This document shows positions 39,234 to 48,386 of a stretch of DNA of 50,846 nt, piece by piece. The DNA is from an uncultured Pseudomonadota bacterium (GTDB lineage Bacteria > Pseudomonadota > Gammaproteobacteria > Methylococcales > Methylomonadaceae). The notes below the pieces were generated by a model. It searched no databases. It was not told the DNA's origin and worked only from the letters and a program-made list of their open reading frames with translations. The translations under genes and the position numbers were made by a program. Numbering within the stretch: the stretch's first letter is position 1; the number at the start of each line of letters is the position of its first letter. Location of the stretch: positions 1 through 50,846 of the forward strand of contig CAILJB010000067.1 in assembly GCA_903834465.1 (NCBI GenBank). Reading direction: 5' to 3'.

Positions 39234-42200
39234 ATGCGAAAGAATCTAAAACTCAAGCAATTATCCTCGTGGTTTTCCTTGGTCGTTATACTAGCTTTAA
39301 GCGCGAATGCCTCATTTTTACTCATGATTCAACATGCTTACGATGGTGTAGTGAATGTGCAGAAACATCGACAAACCGCAATGTCGCTGGCAAATGAATT
39401 ACAACAAGAAACACGGCAACTGACGCTTTTTGTTAGAGCATACACGAGTACCGCTCAACCTCGTTATTTGATGTATTACTACGATATTTTGGCAATTCGT
39501 CAAGGCGAAAAACCTTTGCCAGAAAATTATATTCCCAGCGCGTATTGGGATATGGTCATTGCCGGTGAAATTAAACATCAATTTCCGCAAAATGGTGAGC
39601 TTCATTCACTTTCAAATCGAATGAAATCGATAGGATTTAGTGAAGAAGAATTTATCGCCTTAGATAACGTTTTTGCTGCAACCGAGGCAATGAAGCAAAT
39701 TGAACAAGTCGCTTTCGCCGCCACGCAAGGGCTTTACGATCCCAAAACCGAAGAGTTTGTTTCAGACGGTACACCGCGTTTAGATTTTGCGAATGAATTG
39801 GTCTATAGTCAAAAATACAACTTGCTAAAGTCTGATCTCGCTAAATCCGTTATCGAGCTGGTATCGATGGTTGATAATCGCACTAATACGGCTGTCATAA
39901 ATGCCGCAAAAGATTTGGAACACTGGATATTACTGACATCCGGCAGCGTGATTTTTACTTTAGTGATGGTTATGACGGCATCACGCGTGATTAGACAGCG
40001 AGTTTTACAGCCGATTGAAACGCTATCAAAAGCGGCGAAATGTTTGGAACAGGGTGACTATTCTGTCCGCGTAGAATTGAAGGAAAAATCGGGCAGTGTA
40101 GAAGAATTGATGGCACTTGGTGAAGTATTCAACAGTATGACTCAATCTATCGAAGAAGACATTGCGCGACAATACCATGTGCAGCAAGAATTACAAGCTG
40201 CCAATCAAAAAGCAGAAGATGCCACACGCGCCAAATCGATGTTTCTTGCTAACATGAGCCATGAAATTCGCACGCCGTTAAATGCCATTATTGGTATGGC
40301 GTATTTAGTATTAAAAACGCAATTAACGCCGCGCCAAAAAAACTATATTACAGAAGTACAAAATGCGGGGAAATTGTTGCTTGGTATTATCAATGACATT
40401 TTAGATTTTTCAAAAGTTGAAGCAGGCAAAATAGAATTAGAAGAATCCCATTTTGTTCTTGAAGAGGTAATCAGTAATTCACTTTCTTTATTGCGTCACC
40501 GCGCTCATGAAAAGGAAATTGAATTGTTATTCAGTGTGACCGACCCGTTATTATTGGGGGCAAGTGGTTCATTACTTGGTGATGCACTTCGTTTGGGACA
40601 AATTCTGACCAATTTGTTGTCCAATGCCATTAAATTTACGCATCAAGGTTACGTCAAACTGACGGTAAGTATTGAAGAACGTCACGATGATAAGCTATTA
40701 CTACTTTTTACGGTTATCGATACCGGAATTGGCATGTCTTCTGAGCAGGTAAAAAGATTATTTCAAGAATTCACGCAAGCAGATGGTTCAACCACTCGCA
40801 AATATGGCGGTACTGGATTGGGATTGACCATTTCTAAAAAATTTGTCGAATTGATGGGCGGTCGAATTTGGGTTGAAAGTATAGAAGGTAAGGGGACGCA
40901 GTTTAGTTTTACAGCAAATTTTTCAACCGTAACACCATCTTCTACCGATGAAATTTTATCAGGCGTTGATACATTGCGAGTATTGGTTGTTGATGACCAT
41001 TACGACACACGATTAGTGTTAGTTGATTTACTTACCGTTCTTGGTGTTGGTGCAGCGTATGAACAAAAAGTAACTTGTGTGTCTAATGGCAAGGCGGCTT
41101 TAGCGCAACTTAGAGAAGCAGCGAGTACGCATCAACCGTATGATTTATTATTGCTTGATTGGGTAATGCCTGGAATGAATGGTGGCGAAGTATTGCAAGC
41201 TCTGAAAACTGGCGACCTCTCACCGCCACAAATTGCGGTCGTTTCCGCCTACGATTCAGATATGATGCACAAAACGGCGAATGATTTTGGGGTTCAACAT
41301 TTTTTGTTAAAACCCATTTTGCCAGAATCTTTACGCAAGTTGCTTAATGAAGTGACAGGCGATACTGGGGATAAAAAAAGGAATTGCCATAAAAGCGAAT
41401 GCGAAGCTAACCTTAATGGAATGCGAGTGTTATTGGTAGAGGATAATTTTATCAATCAACTATTGGCCGTCGAATTGATGGAAACGCAAGGCATTGACGT
41501 TACGGTGGCAAACAACGGTGAAGAAGCCATTATGCAATTAGAGCAGGTCGCACCGGATTATTATCACGTCGTGTTGATGGATTTACAAATGCCGGTGATG
41601 GATGGTTATGAAGCCACACGCCGATTGCGTACTAATGCACGTTATATGAAATTACCATTAGTTGCAATGACTGCACATGCGATGACTGAAGAACGTGAAC
41701 GCTGTCAGGCTATCGGAATGAATGGACATTTGAGTAAACCCATTGAAGTAAACGATTTTTATGACACGTTAGCGCAATATTATACCCCTGCTGTAGAGAC
41801 AAATATCCGGATAAAATCGCTTGAAACTGCTCAAGCCTTACCAATTATCGCTGGTTTGGATGTTAAAGATGGTTTGTATCGCGCGGGCGGAAATCAGACC
41901 TTGTATTTACAAATGCTATCTCAATTTGCCAGTGATTTTGCTAATTGCGGCGATATTTTCGCAAATCATTTAACTAATGATGAATGGATAGAAGCTGAAC
42001 GTTTAGCGCATACTTTAAAAAGTGTCATGGGATCGTTGGGGATAAGAAAAATACCGATATTCGTCGCCGATTTTGAGAGTGCTTGTAAAAATAAACGGCT
42101 GGAATCTGCCATTGATACACTGAAAAAAATAACACGGTCACTTGCTCCCATAATTACGGCACTACAACAATTTTTTACGGTTAAACACATTGAAACAGAA

Positions 42201-42425
42201 ACCGCTACAGCCTTTACACCATCAGGCAATTTACCCGATTGTTTGCCGCAATTTATGAAAATATTAAGTGAGGGTGATTGCGATGTGATGGATTTGTGGG
42301 AGGATAATCATGATGCTTTTGCTCATGCCTTATCGCCACAAATTATGAATCAACTCCGTACCGCCATTAACAATTTCGAATTCGATGCCGCATACACGCT
42401 GTTGGCTGGATTAACTACGCGATAA
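39234..42425 (+). CDS. Hybrid sensor histidine kinase with two receivers and Hpt
   Basis: A 1063-residue inner-membrane sensor. Membrane helices at about 14-33 and 231-250 enclose a periplasmic domain of about 195 residues, helical in character, with no family I can name. A HAMP domain (252-305), a short coiled coil, HisKA with H343 in MSHEIRTPLN, and HATPase_c with DTGIGMS and GGTGLGL follow. Two receivers come next (phospho-acceptors D642 and D783, each with its acidic pair and lysine), then an Hpt domain with H926 in AHTLKSVMGSLG. All phosphotransfer residues are intact. The next gene, nine bases away, is a response regulator and the likely final acceptor. Confidence 0.92.
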   Translation: MRKNLKLKQLSSWFSLVVILALSANASFLLMIQHAYDGVVNVQKHRQTAMSLANELQQETRQLTLFVRAYTSTAQPRYLMYYYDILAIRQGEKPLPENYIPSAYWDMVIAGEIKHQFPQNGELHSLSNRMKSIGFSEEEFIALDNVFAATEAMKQIEQVAFAATQGLYDPKTEEFVSDGTPRLDFANELVYSQKYNLLKSDLAKSVIELVSMVDNRTNTAVINAAKDLEHWILLTSGSVIFTLVMVMTASRVIRQRVLQPIETLSKAAKCLEQGDYSVRVELKEKSGSVEELMALGEVFNSMTQSIEEDIARQYHVQQELQAANQKAEDATRAKSMFLANMSHEIRTPLNAIIGMAYLVLKTQLTPRQKNYITEVQNAGKLLLGIINDILDFSKVEAGKIELEESHFVLEEVISNSLSLLRHRAHEKEIELLFSVTDPLLLGASGSLLGDALRLGQILTNLLSNAIKFTHQGYVKLTVSIEERHDDKLLLLFTVIDTGIGMSSEQVKRLFQEFTQADGSTTRKYGGTGLGLTISKKFVELMGGRIWVESIEGKGTQFSFTANFSTVTPSSTDEILSGVDTLRVLVVDDHYDTRLVLVDLLTVLGVGAAYEQKVTCVSNGKAALAQLREAASTHQPYDLLLLDWVMPGMNGGEVLQALKTGDLSPPQIAVVSAYDSDMMHKTANDFGVQHFLLKPILPESLRKLLNEVTGDTGDKKRNCHKSECEANLNGMRVLLVEDNFINQLLAVELMETQGIDVTVANNGEEAIMQLEQVAPDYYHVVLMDLQMPVMDGYEATRRLRTNARYMKLPLVAMTAHAMTEERERCQAIGMNGHLSKPIEVNDFYDTLAQYYTPAVETNIRIKSLETAQALPIIAGLDVKDGLYRAGGNQTLYLQMLSQFASDFANCGDIFANHLTNDEWIEAERLAHTLKSVMGSLGIRKIPIFVADFESACKNKRLESAIDTLKKITRSLAPIITALQQFFTVKHIETETATAFTPSGNLPDCLPQFMKILSEGDCDVMDLWEDNHDAFAHALSPQIMNQLRTAINNFEFDAAYTLLAGLTTR

Positions 42426-42434
42426 GGAAACTAC

Positions 42435-43508
42435 ATGACAATATCAGAAAGTAACCGACCTGCCATTTTAGTGGTCGATGACACGCCCACTAATTTGAGT
42501 CTCATTTCAAATTTACTCAAAGATCAATATCGCATCATCGTTGCAAGCAATGGTACGAAAGCACTTGAATTGGCGAATAGTGTGATTCCGGATTTAATTT
42601 TGCTTGATGTGATGATGCCAAAAATGGATGGTTATGAAGTGTGCCGTCATTTAAAAGCAGATAAAAAAACACACAAAATTCCTGTTATTTTTCTTACAGC
42701 TAAAACAGAAATCGAAGATGAAGAATTAGGTTTTTTGGTTGGTGCAGTAGATTTTATTCATAAGCCCATTAGTCCGCCTATTGTTAAAGCGCGAGTTAAA
42801 ACACAACTCGAAGTAAAAGCCTGGCAAGATTCTCTACAAAATCGTGTTGAACAACAGCTCTTAGAAATTAACAATTTACAATATGCGTTGATTTGCGTGA
42901 TGGTGTCACTGGTCGAATTTCGCTCCGAAACCACAGGAAATCATGTTCGACGTATTCAAAACTATGTTTTGATGTTGACGAAAGAAATGGCTAAATTGTC
43001 GAAGTACAGCGCATTGCTAACACCGCACTACATTGAACAACTGGGGAAATCTGCACCGTTGCACGACATTGGAAAAATTGCAATTCCCGACACTATTTTG
43101 TTAAAACCTGACAAATTAACACCTGAAGAATTCGTCATCATGAAAACCCATGCTCAACTCGGTTGCAATATGCTTAAAAAAGCAGGCGAATACATTGGCA
43201 CACACAGTGAATTTTTAACAATCGCGATGGACATTACCTGTTATCACCATGAAAAATGGGATGGTTCAGGCTATCCAAAAGGTTTAGCTGGTAACGAAAT
43301 TCCATTGTCAGCGCGATTAGTGGCAGTTGCGGATGTGTTTGATGAACTCATTTCACACCGACCTTATCAAAAGCCGATGAATAATGAAAAGGCGATAGCC
43401 ACTATCATCGAAGGTAAAGGTACGCATTTTGATCCTGAAGTCGTAGACGCATTTATGGCAATTAAAGACGATATTTTGCACGTTGCCGCGACGTTGATGG
43501 ATAACTAA
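42435..43508 (+). CDS. Response regulator REC-HD-GYP, c-di-GMP phosphodiesterase
   Basis: A 357-residue cytoplasmic protein. The receiver has D58 in LILLDVMMPKMDGYE, and a linker helix (about 125-150) leads to an HD-GYP domain. Metal and catalytic residues are present: H210-D211 in LHDIGKIAIPD, the HHEKWDGSGYPKGL segment with GYP at 279-281, and ADVFDEL. Such proteins cleave c-di-GMP when phosphorylated. The preceding hybrid kinase should be its donor. It has an AAGGAA ribosome site. Confidence 0.93.
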   Translation: MTISESNRPAILVVDDTPTNLSLISNLLKDQYRIIVASNGTKALELANSVIPDLILLDVMMPKMDGYEVCRHLKADKKTHKIPVIFLTAKTEIEDEELGFLVGAVDFIHKPISPPIVKARVKTQLEVKAWQDSLQNRVEQQLLEINNLQYALICVMVSLVEFRSETTGNHVRRIQNYVLMLTKEMAKLSKYSALLTPHYIEQLGKSAPLHDIGKIAIPDTILLKPDKLTPEEFVIMKTHAQLGCNMLKKAGEYIGTHSEFLTIAMDITCYHHEKWDGSGYPKGLAGNEIPLSARLVAVADVFDELISHRPYQKPMNNEKAIATIIEGKGTHFDPEVVDAFMAIKDDILHVAATLMDN

Positions 43509-43525
43509 TTGTGTGAGGCAAGACT

Positions 43526-44830
43526 ATGAAAAACGTTACGAAGTGGATGTTGGCAACTATTGCCATTTTAGATGCAACAACGGCAACCGCTGCCACGGAT
43601 TTTTCACTCTTGGGAACGAATATTTCACTTTCGGGTTTTGCTACCGCAGGCTTTGCTATTTCAGATCAACGTTACAATTATCAACGTTTTTTAAATAATG
43701 ACGGAACGTTTAAGCGTGATTCTTTATTCGGTTTACAAATGGATGCCAAATTAACCGATGAGTTTAGTATTACCGTGCAAGCCAAAGTCGCGCCATCGAC
43801 GAGCAGTAACAATGGCATTGATCCTACTCTCACTTGGGCATTTTTATCTTGGCGACCGACGAATGATTTATTGTTTCGTGGTGGAAAACTGCGTGTACCG
43901 CTTTATTTGAACAGTGCTAATACTGATATTGGTGCAACATTTGATTTTGCACGCTTACCATCAGAAGTTTATGCCGCTGCACCAACAACAGATATAAACG
44001 GTGCGATGGTGAGCAAAATATGGAATCTGGATGCGGGTGAATTGACACTCGATGGTTATGTGGGAACGGCGGATGCTTACTACCGTCAAGCGGCTTACAA
44101 TTATCCGCCGTTATCGTCGGGTGCTAGTTATACGCCAATGAATATGAACGCTTATGGATCGGTGCTAACTTTTCAACACGATGACGATATTTTTCGTATT
44201 GGCGCACATGATGCCTACATCAAATTTACGGATGGCAGTACATTACCTGTCACGTTTCCTTTTGTCTCGATTATGCCTGGTGTGGGTTATTATCAAACAT
44301 CTAAAAATTTGCCAGGTTCAGGTATACCAGAAGTTTCAGTAACGCACACACTTGTTTACACAGTGGCTGCAGATATAGCATTGGATTACGGTTTTCGTAT
44401 CACGGGGGAATATGTTTGTCGTGACATGCGAAATATTTCCACAGGTCCTGGTTCACAGGGAGGATACCTTGCTTTACTCAAATCTTTCGATGCGTGGACA
44501 CCTTATGTCAGCGTGGCGCATTTACAATCGATGGATAAAACGCTTGATCTTTATAATCAAGTAAGTCGCAATCGTGTTCCCAACACAATTCCAAATGCCG
44601 CAATGCTTAATGCCGCGCAACAAGTTGGTGCGACAAGTATCGATACCTACGATCAAACTACGGTCGCGGTGGGAACAGCGTATCGACTAAATCCAACCAG
44701 TAAGTTAAAAGTTGAATGGGCAATTACCAAAATAGGTGAGGCATCGAGTTTCATCGATGCACCTGCTGGTGAGCTGTCCGGCAATAGACTCATCAATGTA
44801 TTTTCGTTTTCTTACAGCGTCGTGTTTTAA
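43526..44830 (+). CDS. Outer-membrane porin-like beta-barrel protein
   Basis: A 434-residue protein with a signal peptide (about 1-23, ending ATATAAT-like residues before DFSLLG). The body alternates short hydrophobic strands typical of outer-membrane barrels (LSGFATAGFAISDQRY, DEFSITVQAKVAP, LLFRGGKLRVPLYL). The C-terminus is aromatic, SFSYSVVF, the terminal-phenylalanine signal recognised by the Bam machinery. The substrate is unknown. It lies 17 bases after the HD-GYP gene, and a PstS-like gene follows. Confidence 0.8.
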   Translation: MKNVTKWMLATIAILDATTATAATDFSLLGTNISLSGFATAGFAISDQRYNYQRFLNNDGTFKRDSLFGLQMDAKLTDEFSITVQAKVAPSTSSNNGIDPTLTWAFLSWRPTNDLLFRGGKLRVPLYLNSANTDIGATFDFARLPSEVYAAAPTTDINGAMVSKIWNLDAGELTLDGYVGTADAYYRQAAYNYPPLSSGASYTPMNMNAYGSVLTFQHDDDIFRIGAHDAYIKFTDGSTLPVTFPFVSIMPGVGYYQTSKNLPGSGIPEVSVTHTLVYTVAADIALDYGFRITGEYVCRDMRNISTGPGSQGGYLALLKSFDAWTPYVSVAHLQSMDKTLDLYNQVSRNRVPNTIPNAAMLNAAQQVGATSIDTYDQTTVAVGTAYRLNPTSKLKVEWAITKIGEASSFIDAPAGELSGNRLINVFSFSYSVVF

Positions 44831-44841
44831 GGCGAATGGTT

Positions 44842-45255
44842 ATGAAGATGAAAATTAACATATTGTCGCTCGTGGTATCTTTAGGATTTGCAAAAGTTCA
44901 GGCAGGGGAAATTGTAATAATTGGAAATAGCAATGTTCCGAAGATGGATATAACGATGGTTCAAAAAATTTATACTGGAAAAGTTATTTCAGTGGAAGGT
45001 ATTAACGTAACACCTGTTGCAGTGAAAGCCGGAATGTCAGAACGCAATCGTTTTTTACAAAATTTTATGAATGAAGATGAAGAAAAATATACCGCTTATT
45101 GGACAGTACGTCGTTATATCGGTAAAGGTACGCCACCAAACGAATTAGATAGCACAACAGACGTTATTCGTTATGTGAAACAAACATCTGGTGCGGTAGG
45201 CTATATTGATGAAACACAACTAGAAGCAGATACAAATGTTATTACCCGAAAATAA
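44842..45255 (+). CDS. Small PstS-like periplasmic substrate-binding protein
   Basis: A 137-residue exported protein with a signal peptide (about 1-21, ending VQAGE). The body has VPKMDITMVQKIYTGKVISVEG, VKAGMSERNRFLQNFM and the late TSGAVGYID. These are the conserved elements of short PBP-like proteins annotated as phosphate ABC transporter substrate-binding, roughly one lobe of PstS. No permease genes are nearby, so a sensory or carrier role beside the porin and kinase is more likely than classical transport. The ATG at 44842 is chosen for its spacing from AAGGCG. It overlaps yraN by 20 bases. Confidence 0.75.
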   Translation: MKMKINILSLVVSLGFAKVQAGEIVIIGNSNVPKMDITMVQKIYTGKVISVEGINVTPVAVKAGMSERNRFLQNFMNEDEEKYTAYWTVRRYIGKGTPPNELDSTTDVIRYVKQTSGAVGYIDETQLEADTNVITRK

Positions 45256-45604
45256 ACCTAAAGCCGCTCATTTACTACGCGGTGAATCCGCCGAAAGGCA
45301 AGCCTGTGATTTTTTAATTTCTCAAGGTTTAACGTTAGTAGTGCGTAATTTTCGTTGCATTCACGGCGAATTAGATTTGATTATGAAAGATGGCGAAACA
45401 CTGGTAATTGTGGAAGTTCGTTTTCGTAAAAATGCGAAATATGGCAGTGCGCTAGAAAGCGTGGATGTTAGAAAACAAACGAAAATCAGTGCCGCGACCG
45501 AATTTTATTTAAATACGTTGGAAGGCGAAATGCCGCGAATACGTTTTGATGTTATGGGAATTTCAGGAAACGGCGAATTGCAATGGGTACAAAATGCGTT
45601 TTGA
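45236..45604 (+). CDS. yraN: YraN/UPF0102 nuclease-fold protein
   Basis: A 122-residue protein of the UPF0102 family. The restriction-endonuclease-like core is seen as NFRCIHGELDLIMKDG and VIVEVRFRK, followed by KQTKISAATEFYL. Its exact role is unresolved. In relatives it sits near rsmI and lpoA. Here its start lies inside the preceding gene, so it appears to be driven by the signalling operon. Confidence 0.9.
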   Translation: MLLPENKPKAAHLLRGESAERQACDFLISQGLTLVVRNFRCIHGELDLIMKDGETLVIVEVRFRKNAKYGSALESVDVRKQTKISAATEFYLNTLEGEMPRIRFDVMGISGNGELQWVQNAF

Positions 45605-45606
45605 TT

Positions 45607-45637
45607 TGTAGCGATTCTCCCACTGAAAATCGCTACA
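45607..45637. repeat. REP-like palindrome between yraN and mltD
   Basis: TGTAGCGATT and AATCGCTACA form a 10-bp perfect stem with an 11-base loop, between two convergent genes. There is no clear T-tract. It resembles the palindrome after rnhA (TGTAAGCGGATT stem). Confidence 0.65.
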
Positions 45638-45647
45638 GATATAACAT

Positions 45648-47117
45648 CTAACCCGATGTTTTAGATTTTTTGTGCGAGGTATTTTTACTAACAACGGCAA
45701 CCGTTACGGGAGCTTTGACTACTGGTGCTTTAGTGGCTACTTTTTGACCTTTTGCAACAACTTTGTTTTTGTCCGCTAGAGCTTTGTTATTAGCTGTAAT
45801 TTTCTGTGCCATCGCAACGATATGGTTATTTGGTAGAACAACCGATTTCCCTTTTGTCGCAGACTTGTTGTTTAACACAACACTAACCGGTTTTTTACCA
45901 TCCGATTTTTTCGCCGTCAATAAGGCTTTTACACTTTGTTTAGGTTTCGCGTTGGCTGCCAATTTAACAGATTCTTTAGCTTTACGACTAATCATTGGTT
46001 TTGCATCTCTGACATCATGATGGCGCACAGGATCATGACTTACGTCAACTTCATCTGCTTCGCCTTCATAACCTGACGAAAGCCATTCTTCAAACGGCAA
46101 TTGTGCTAAGTTTTCTTTAAATGCTTCGGCTTTTGCTACAGGAATTAACAAACGACGAGGTCCTGACCCTTCCGGCGCAGTTTTAGATTTGTTAAAGGCA
46201 GGATTGAGCTTTAAAAAATCATGCAACGACATGTCCGCCATTTCGGCCGCTTTGCTTAAATTCAATTGTGAATCTAAATGAACCACTTCGAAATACGGTT
46301 TGTTTGGAATATGGTGCAAATTAACGTTGTATTGGTCAGCGTTAGCAAAAATTTTCGCAATCGCTAATAAACGCGGCACATAATTTGCCGTTTCATCGGG
46401 CATACCTAGCGACCAATAATCGGTCGGCATATTGCGGTATTCGTTGCGTTCGATAGATTTTTTCACATTGCCTTTGCCCCAATTATAAGACGCAAGCGCA
46501 AGTAACCAATCGCCATCGAAGGTTTCACTGAGTTGTTTCAAATAAGTGGTAGCCGCTTTGGTTGACGCATAAATATCACGACGACCGTCGTACCACGCGT
46601 TTTGTTGCAAACCAAACATCCGACCTGTTGCAGGTACAAATTGCCACAAACCAGAAGCCTCGGCTTTTGAATACGCATTGGGTACAAAAGCACTTTCCAC
46701 AACAGGTAATAAAGCTAATTCACCGGGAATATTTTTAGCTTCGATTTCGTCTAAAATGAGGTGTAAATAAGGCTCAGCGCGTTGTTGAATAGTGTTCAAC
46801 GCATTTGGATGGCTTAAATACCAATCGATTTCACGATCAATACGTTCGTTTTCAATTTTAGGCAAGGAATATAAAGAGAGTAACCGTTCCCACACTGTGT
46901 CTTTATGAGCAGCAGCGGTTTTGGTGATTTCTGCTTTATTTATCGCTTGGTAATTTTGATAGTAATGATCAACATAAGCGTTATTTTGTTGTCCGACTTC
47001 GGGAGCAAGTTCACTGACGGTGAGCGCATCTTTTGAATTTTGCGAACAACCGGCGGCGGTAAGTGTCATCAATATCACTAATAAATTAACGTGTCTGTTT
47101 TGTTTAATCGGCATCAT
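45648..47117 (-). CDS. mltD: MltD-type membrane-bound lytic transglycosylase
   Basis: A 489-residue lipoprotein murein hydrolase. The lipobox is LTAAGC (Cys near residue 24). The SLT domain runs from about 110 to 250, with the catalytic glutamate in LPVVESAFVPNAYS, then ASGLWQFVPATGRMFGL and ALASYNWGKGNV. An MltD-type segment follows (HIPNKPYFEVVHLDSQLNLSK to about 350). The last 120 residues are rich in Lys, Ala and Val instead of the usual clear LysM repeats. The ribosome site AAAGG precedes ATG ATG. It is divergent from the yafS-like gene. Confidence 0.9.
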   Translation of the reverse strand: MMPIKQNRHVNLLVILMTLTAAGCSQNSKDALTVSELAPEVGQQNNAYVDHYYQNYQAINKAEITKTAAAHKDTVWERLLSLYSLPKIENERIDREIDWYLSHPNALNTIQQRAEPYLHLILDEIEAKNIPGELALLPVVESAFVPNAYSKAEASGLWQFVPATGRMFGLQQNAWYDGRRDIYASTKAATTYLKQLSETFDGDWLLALASYNWGKGNVKKSIERNEYRNMPTDYWSLGMPDETANYVPRLLAIAKIFANADQYNVNLHHIPNKPYFEVVHLDSQLNLSKAAEMADMSLHDFLKLNPAFNKSKTAPEGSGPRRLLIPVAKAEAFKENLAQLPFEEWLSSGYEGEADEVDVSHDPVRHHDVRDAKPMISRKAKESVKLAANAKPKQSVKALLTAKKSDGKKPVSVVLNNKSATKGKSVVLPNNHIVAMAQKITANNKALADKNKVVAKGQKVATKAPVVKAPVTVAVVSKNTSHKKSKTSG

Positions 47118-47124
47118 TTGACCT

Positions 47125-47153
47125 TTGTAGTTATGAAGTGGATTGATTATAGT
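47125..47153 (+). promoter_or_regulatory. Predicted sigma70 promoter of the yafS-like/rnhA operon
   Basis: TTGTAG (47125-47130) and TATAGT (47148-47153) with a 17-base spacer; predicted start near 47160. The same bases read on the minus strand as TATAAT (47146-47151), which may be the -10 of mltD, so the two promoters could overlap. Confidence 0.5.
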
Positions 47154-47202
47154 AACTTTTTAGCCCAAAATCATTAAAACCCCCTTAAGATGAGTGGAAT
47201 CT

Positions 47203-47913
47203 ATGAAACGCGATTTTTTATTTGCTTATTACCAAACACCGCGTGGCAAATTACTAAAAGAGCTTGAGGTCGCTTATTTACAGCGTTCAATTACGGTTGG
47301 TTGTCAGCAAACAATTTTGCAAGTTGGCGGTCTGGGTTGGGAAAATGATTTTATCGATTGTTCGTTATATCAAAGTTTTTCGGTACTCGATGCCAAGAAA
47401 TTGGGTTGGGATGAAGCGCATAAAATACAGGCAAAATCTTATGCATTGCCGCTGCAAAGTAACTGTGTGGATATGATAATTGTGCCGCATTTACTTGAAT
47501 TTGATGCTGCACGATTTCAGACATTTCGGGAGTTGGAGCGGGTTTTAAAACCAGAAGGTATTTTACTTGTGATGAATTTTAATCCATGGAGTTTTTGGGT
47601 GCGTTATCAATTCTTATTAGACAAACGGCTGGCGTATTCGTGGCATGGGCATTTTATTTCCCGTTCACGTTTATTTGATTGGCTGAAATTATTGAATTTT
47701 GAAGTGTGTAGTAAAACGGAATTTTATTTGGATTGCACCAAAACAAAAAACGGTTTGGACGCGCTGAATAGTTTTTCATTGACTTCTACGGCTTATGCAG
47801 TAAGAGCCATTAAGCGACGTTATAATCCTATTTCAATGACCCCGGTTAGAAAATTTGTCCCGCGTTTTACATTAGCAAATTCATTAAATGCAGCGGTAAA
47901 GCGTCATGAGTGA
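47203..47913 (+). CDS. SAM-dependent methyltransferase, YafS-like
   Basis: A 236-residue class I methyltransferase of unknown substrate. The SAM region is atypical ([14 protein letters not shown]), followed by [10 protein letters not shown] and a [18 protein letters not shown] motif. The tail [17 protein letters not shown] is basic. Its place between mltD and rnhA matches yafS of enterobacteria. The ATG follows GTGGA. Its stop overlaps the rnhA start by eight bases. Confidence 0.8.
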   Translation: MKRDFLFAYYQTPRGKLLKELEVAYLQRSITVGCQQTILQVGGLGWENDFIDCSLYQSFSVLDAKKLGWDEAHKIQAKSYALPLQSNCVDMIIVPHLLEFDAARFQTFRELERVLKPEGILLVMNFNPWSFWVRYQFLLDKRLAYSWHGHFISRSRLFDWLKLLNFEVCSKTEFYLDCTKTKNGLDALNSFSLTSTAYAVRAIKRRYNPISMTPVRKFVPRFTLANSLNAAVKRHE

Positions 47914-48343
47914 ACCAGTGATTATTTACACAGATGGCGCGTGTCGAGGCAATCCAGGGAAGGGCGGTTGGGGCGTGATTTTGCGTTACAAAGGTGTTGT
48001 TAAAGAATTACACGGTGGCGAACATGAAACAACCAATAACCGTATGGAGTTGATGGCCGCCATTCAAGCGTTGGAAATTTTAAAAAAACCATGCGTGGTG
48101 CAATTGCACATTGACTCCAAATACGTTTTAGATGGTATCACCAAATGGTTGCCGAATTGGAAACAACGTGGTTGGAAAACTGCCGCCAAAGCTCCGGTGA
48201 AAAATGAAGATTTATGGCGGCGTTTGGATAGCGCGATTCAATCGCACACAATAGACTGGCGTTGGGTTAAAGGGCACTCGGGCAACATCGGCAACGAACG
48301 TGCCGATGCGTTGGCGAATTTAGGGATTGATTCGTTGAAATGA
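47906..48343 (+). CDS. rnhA: Ribonuclease HI
   Basis: A 145-residue endonuclease that cleaves RNA in RNA-DNA hybrids. The four acidic residues are present: the D of [12 protein letters not shown], the E of [10 protein letters not shown], the D of LHIDSKYV and the D of [10 protein letters not shown]; the catalytic histidine is in KGHSGNIG. The start overlaps the preceding gene. dnaQ, often next, is absent here. Confidence 0.97.
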   Translation: MSEPVIIYTDGACRGNPGKGGWGVILRYKGVVKELHGGEHETTNNRMELMAAIQALEILKKPCVVQLHIDSKYVLDGITKWLPNWKQRGWKTAAKAPVKNEDLWRRLDSAIQSHTIDWRWVKGHSGNIGNERADALANLGIDSLK

Positions 48344-48344
48344 A

Positions 48345-48371
48345 TGTAAGCGGATTGCCAATCCGCTTACA
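48345..48371. repeat. Perfect 12-bp palindrome between rnhA and the RTX gene
   Basis: TGTAAGCGGATT and AATCCGCTTACA form a perfect 12-bp stem around GCC. It begins two bases after the rnhA stop and lies 16 bases beyond the RTX stop, so it could terminate both. No T-tract follows. It is close in sequence to the palindrome at 45607. Confidence 0.75.
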
Positions 48372-48386
48372 GGCGTACAAAGTCAA

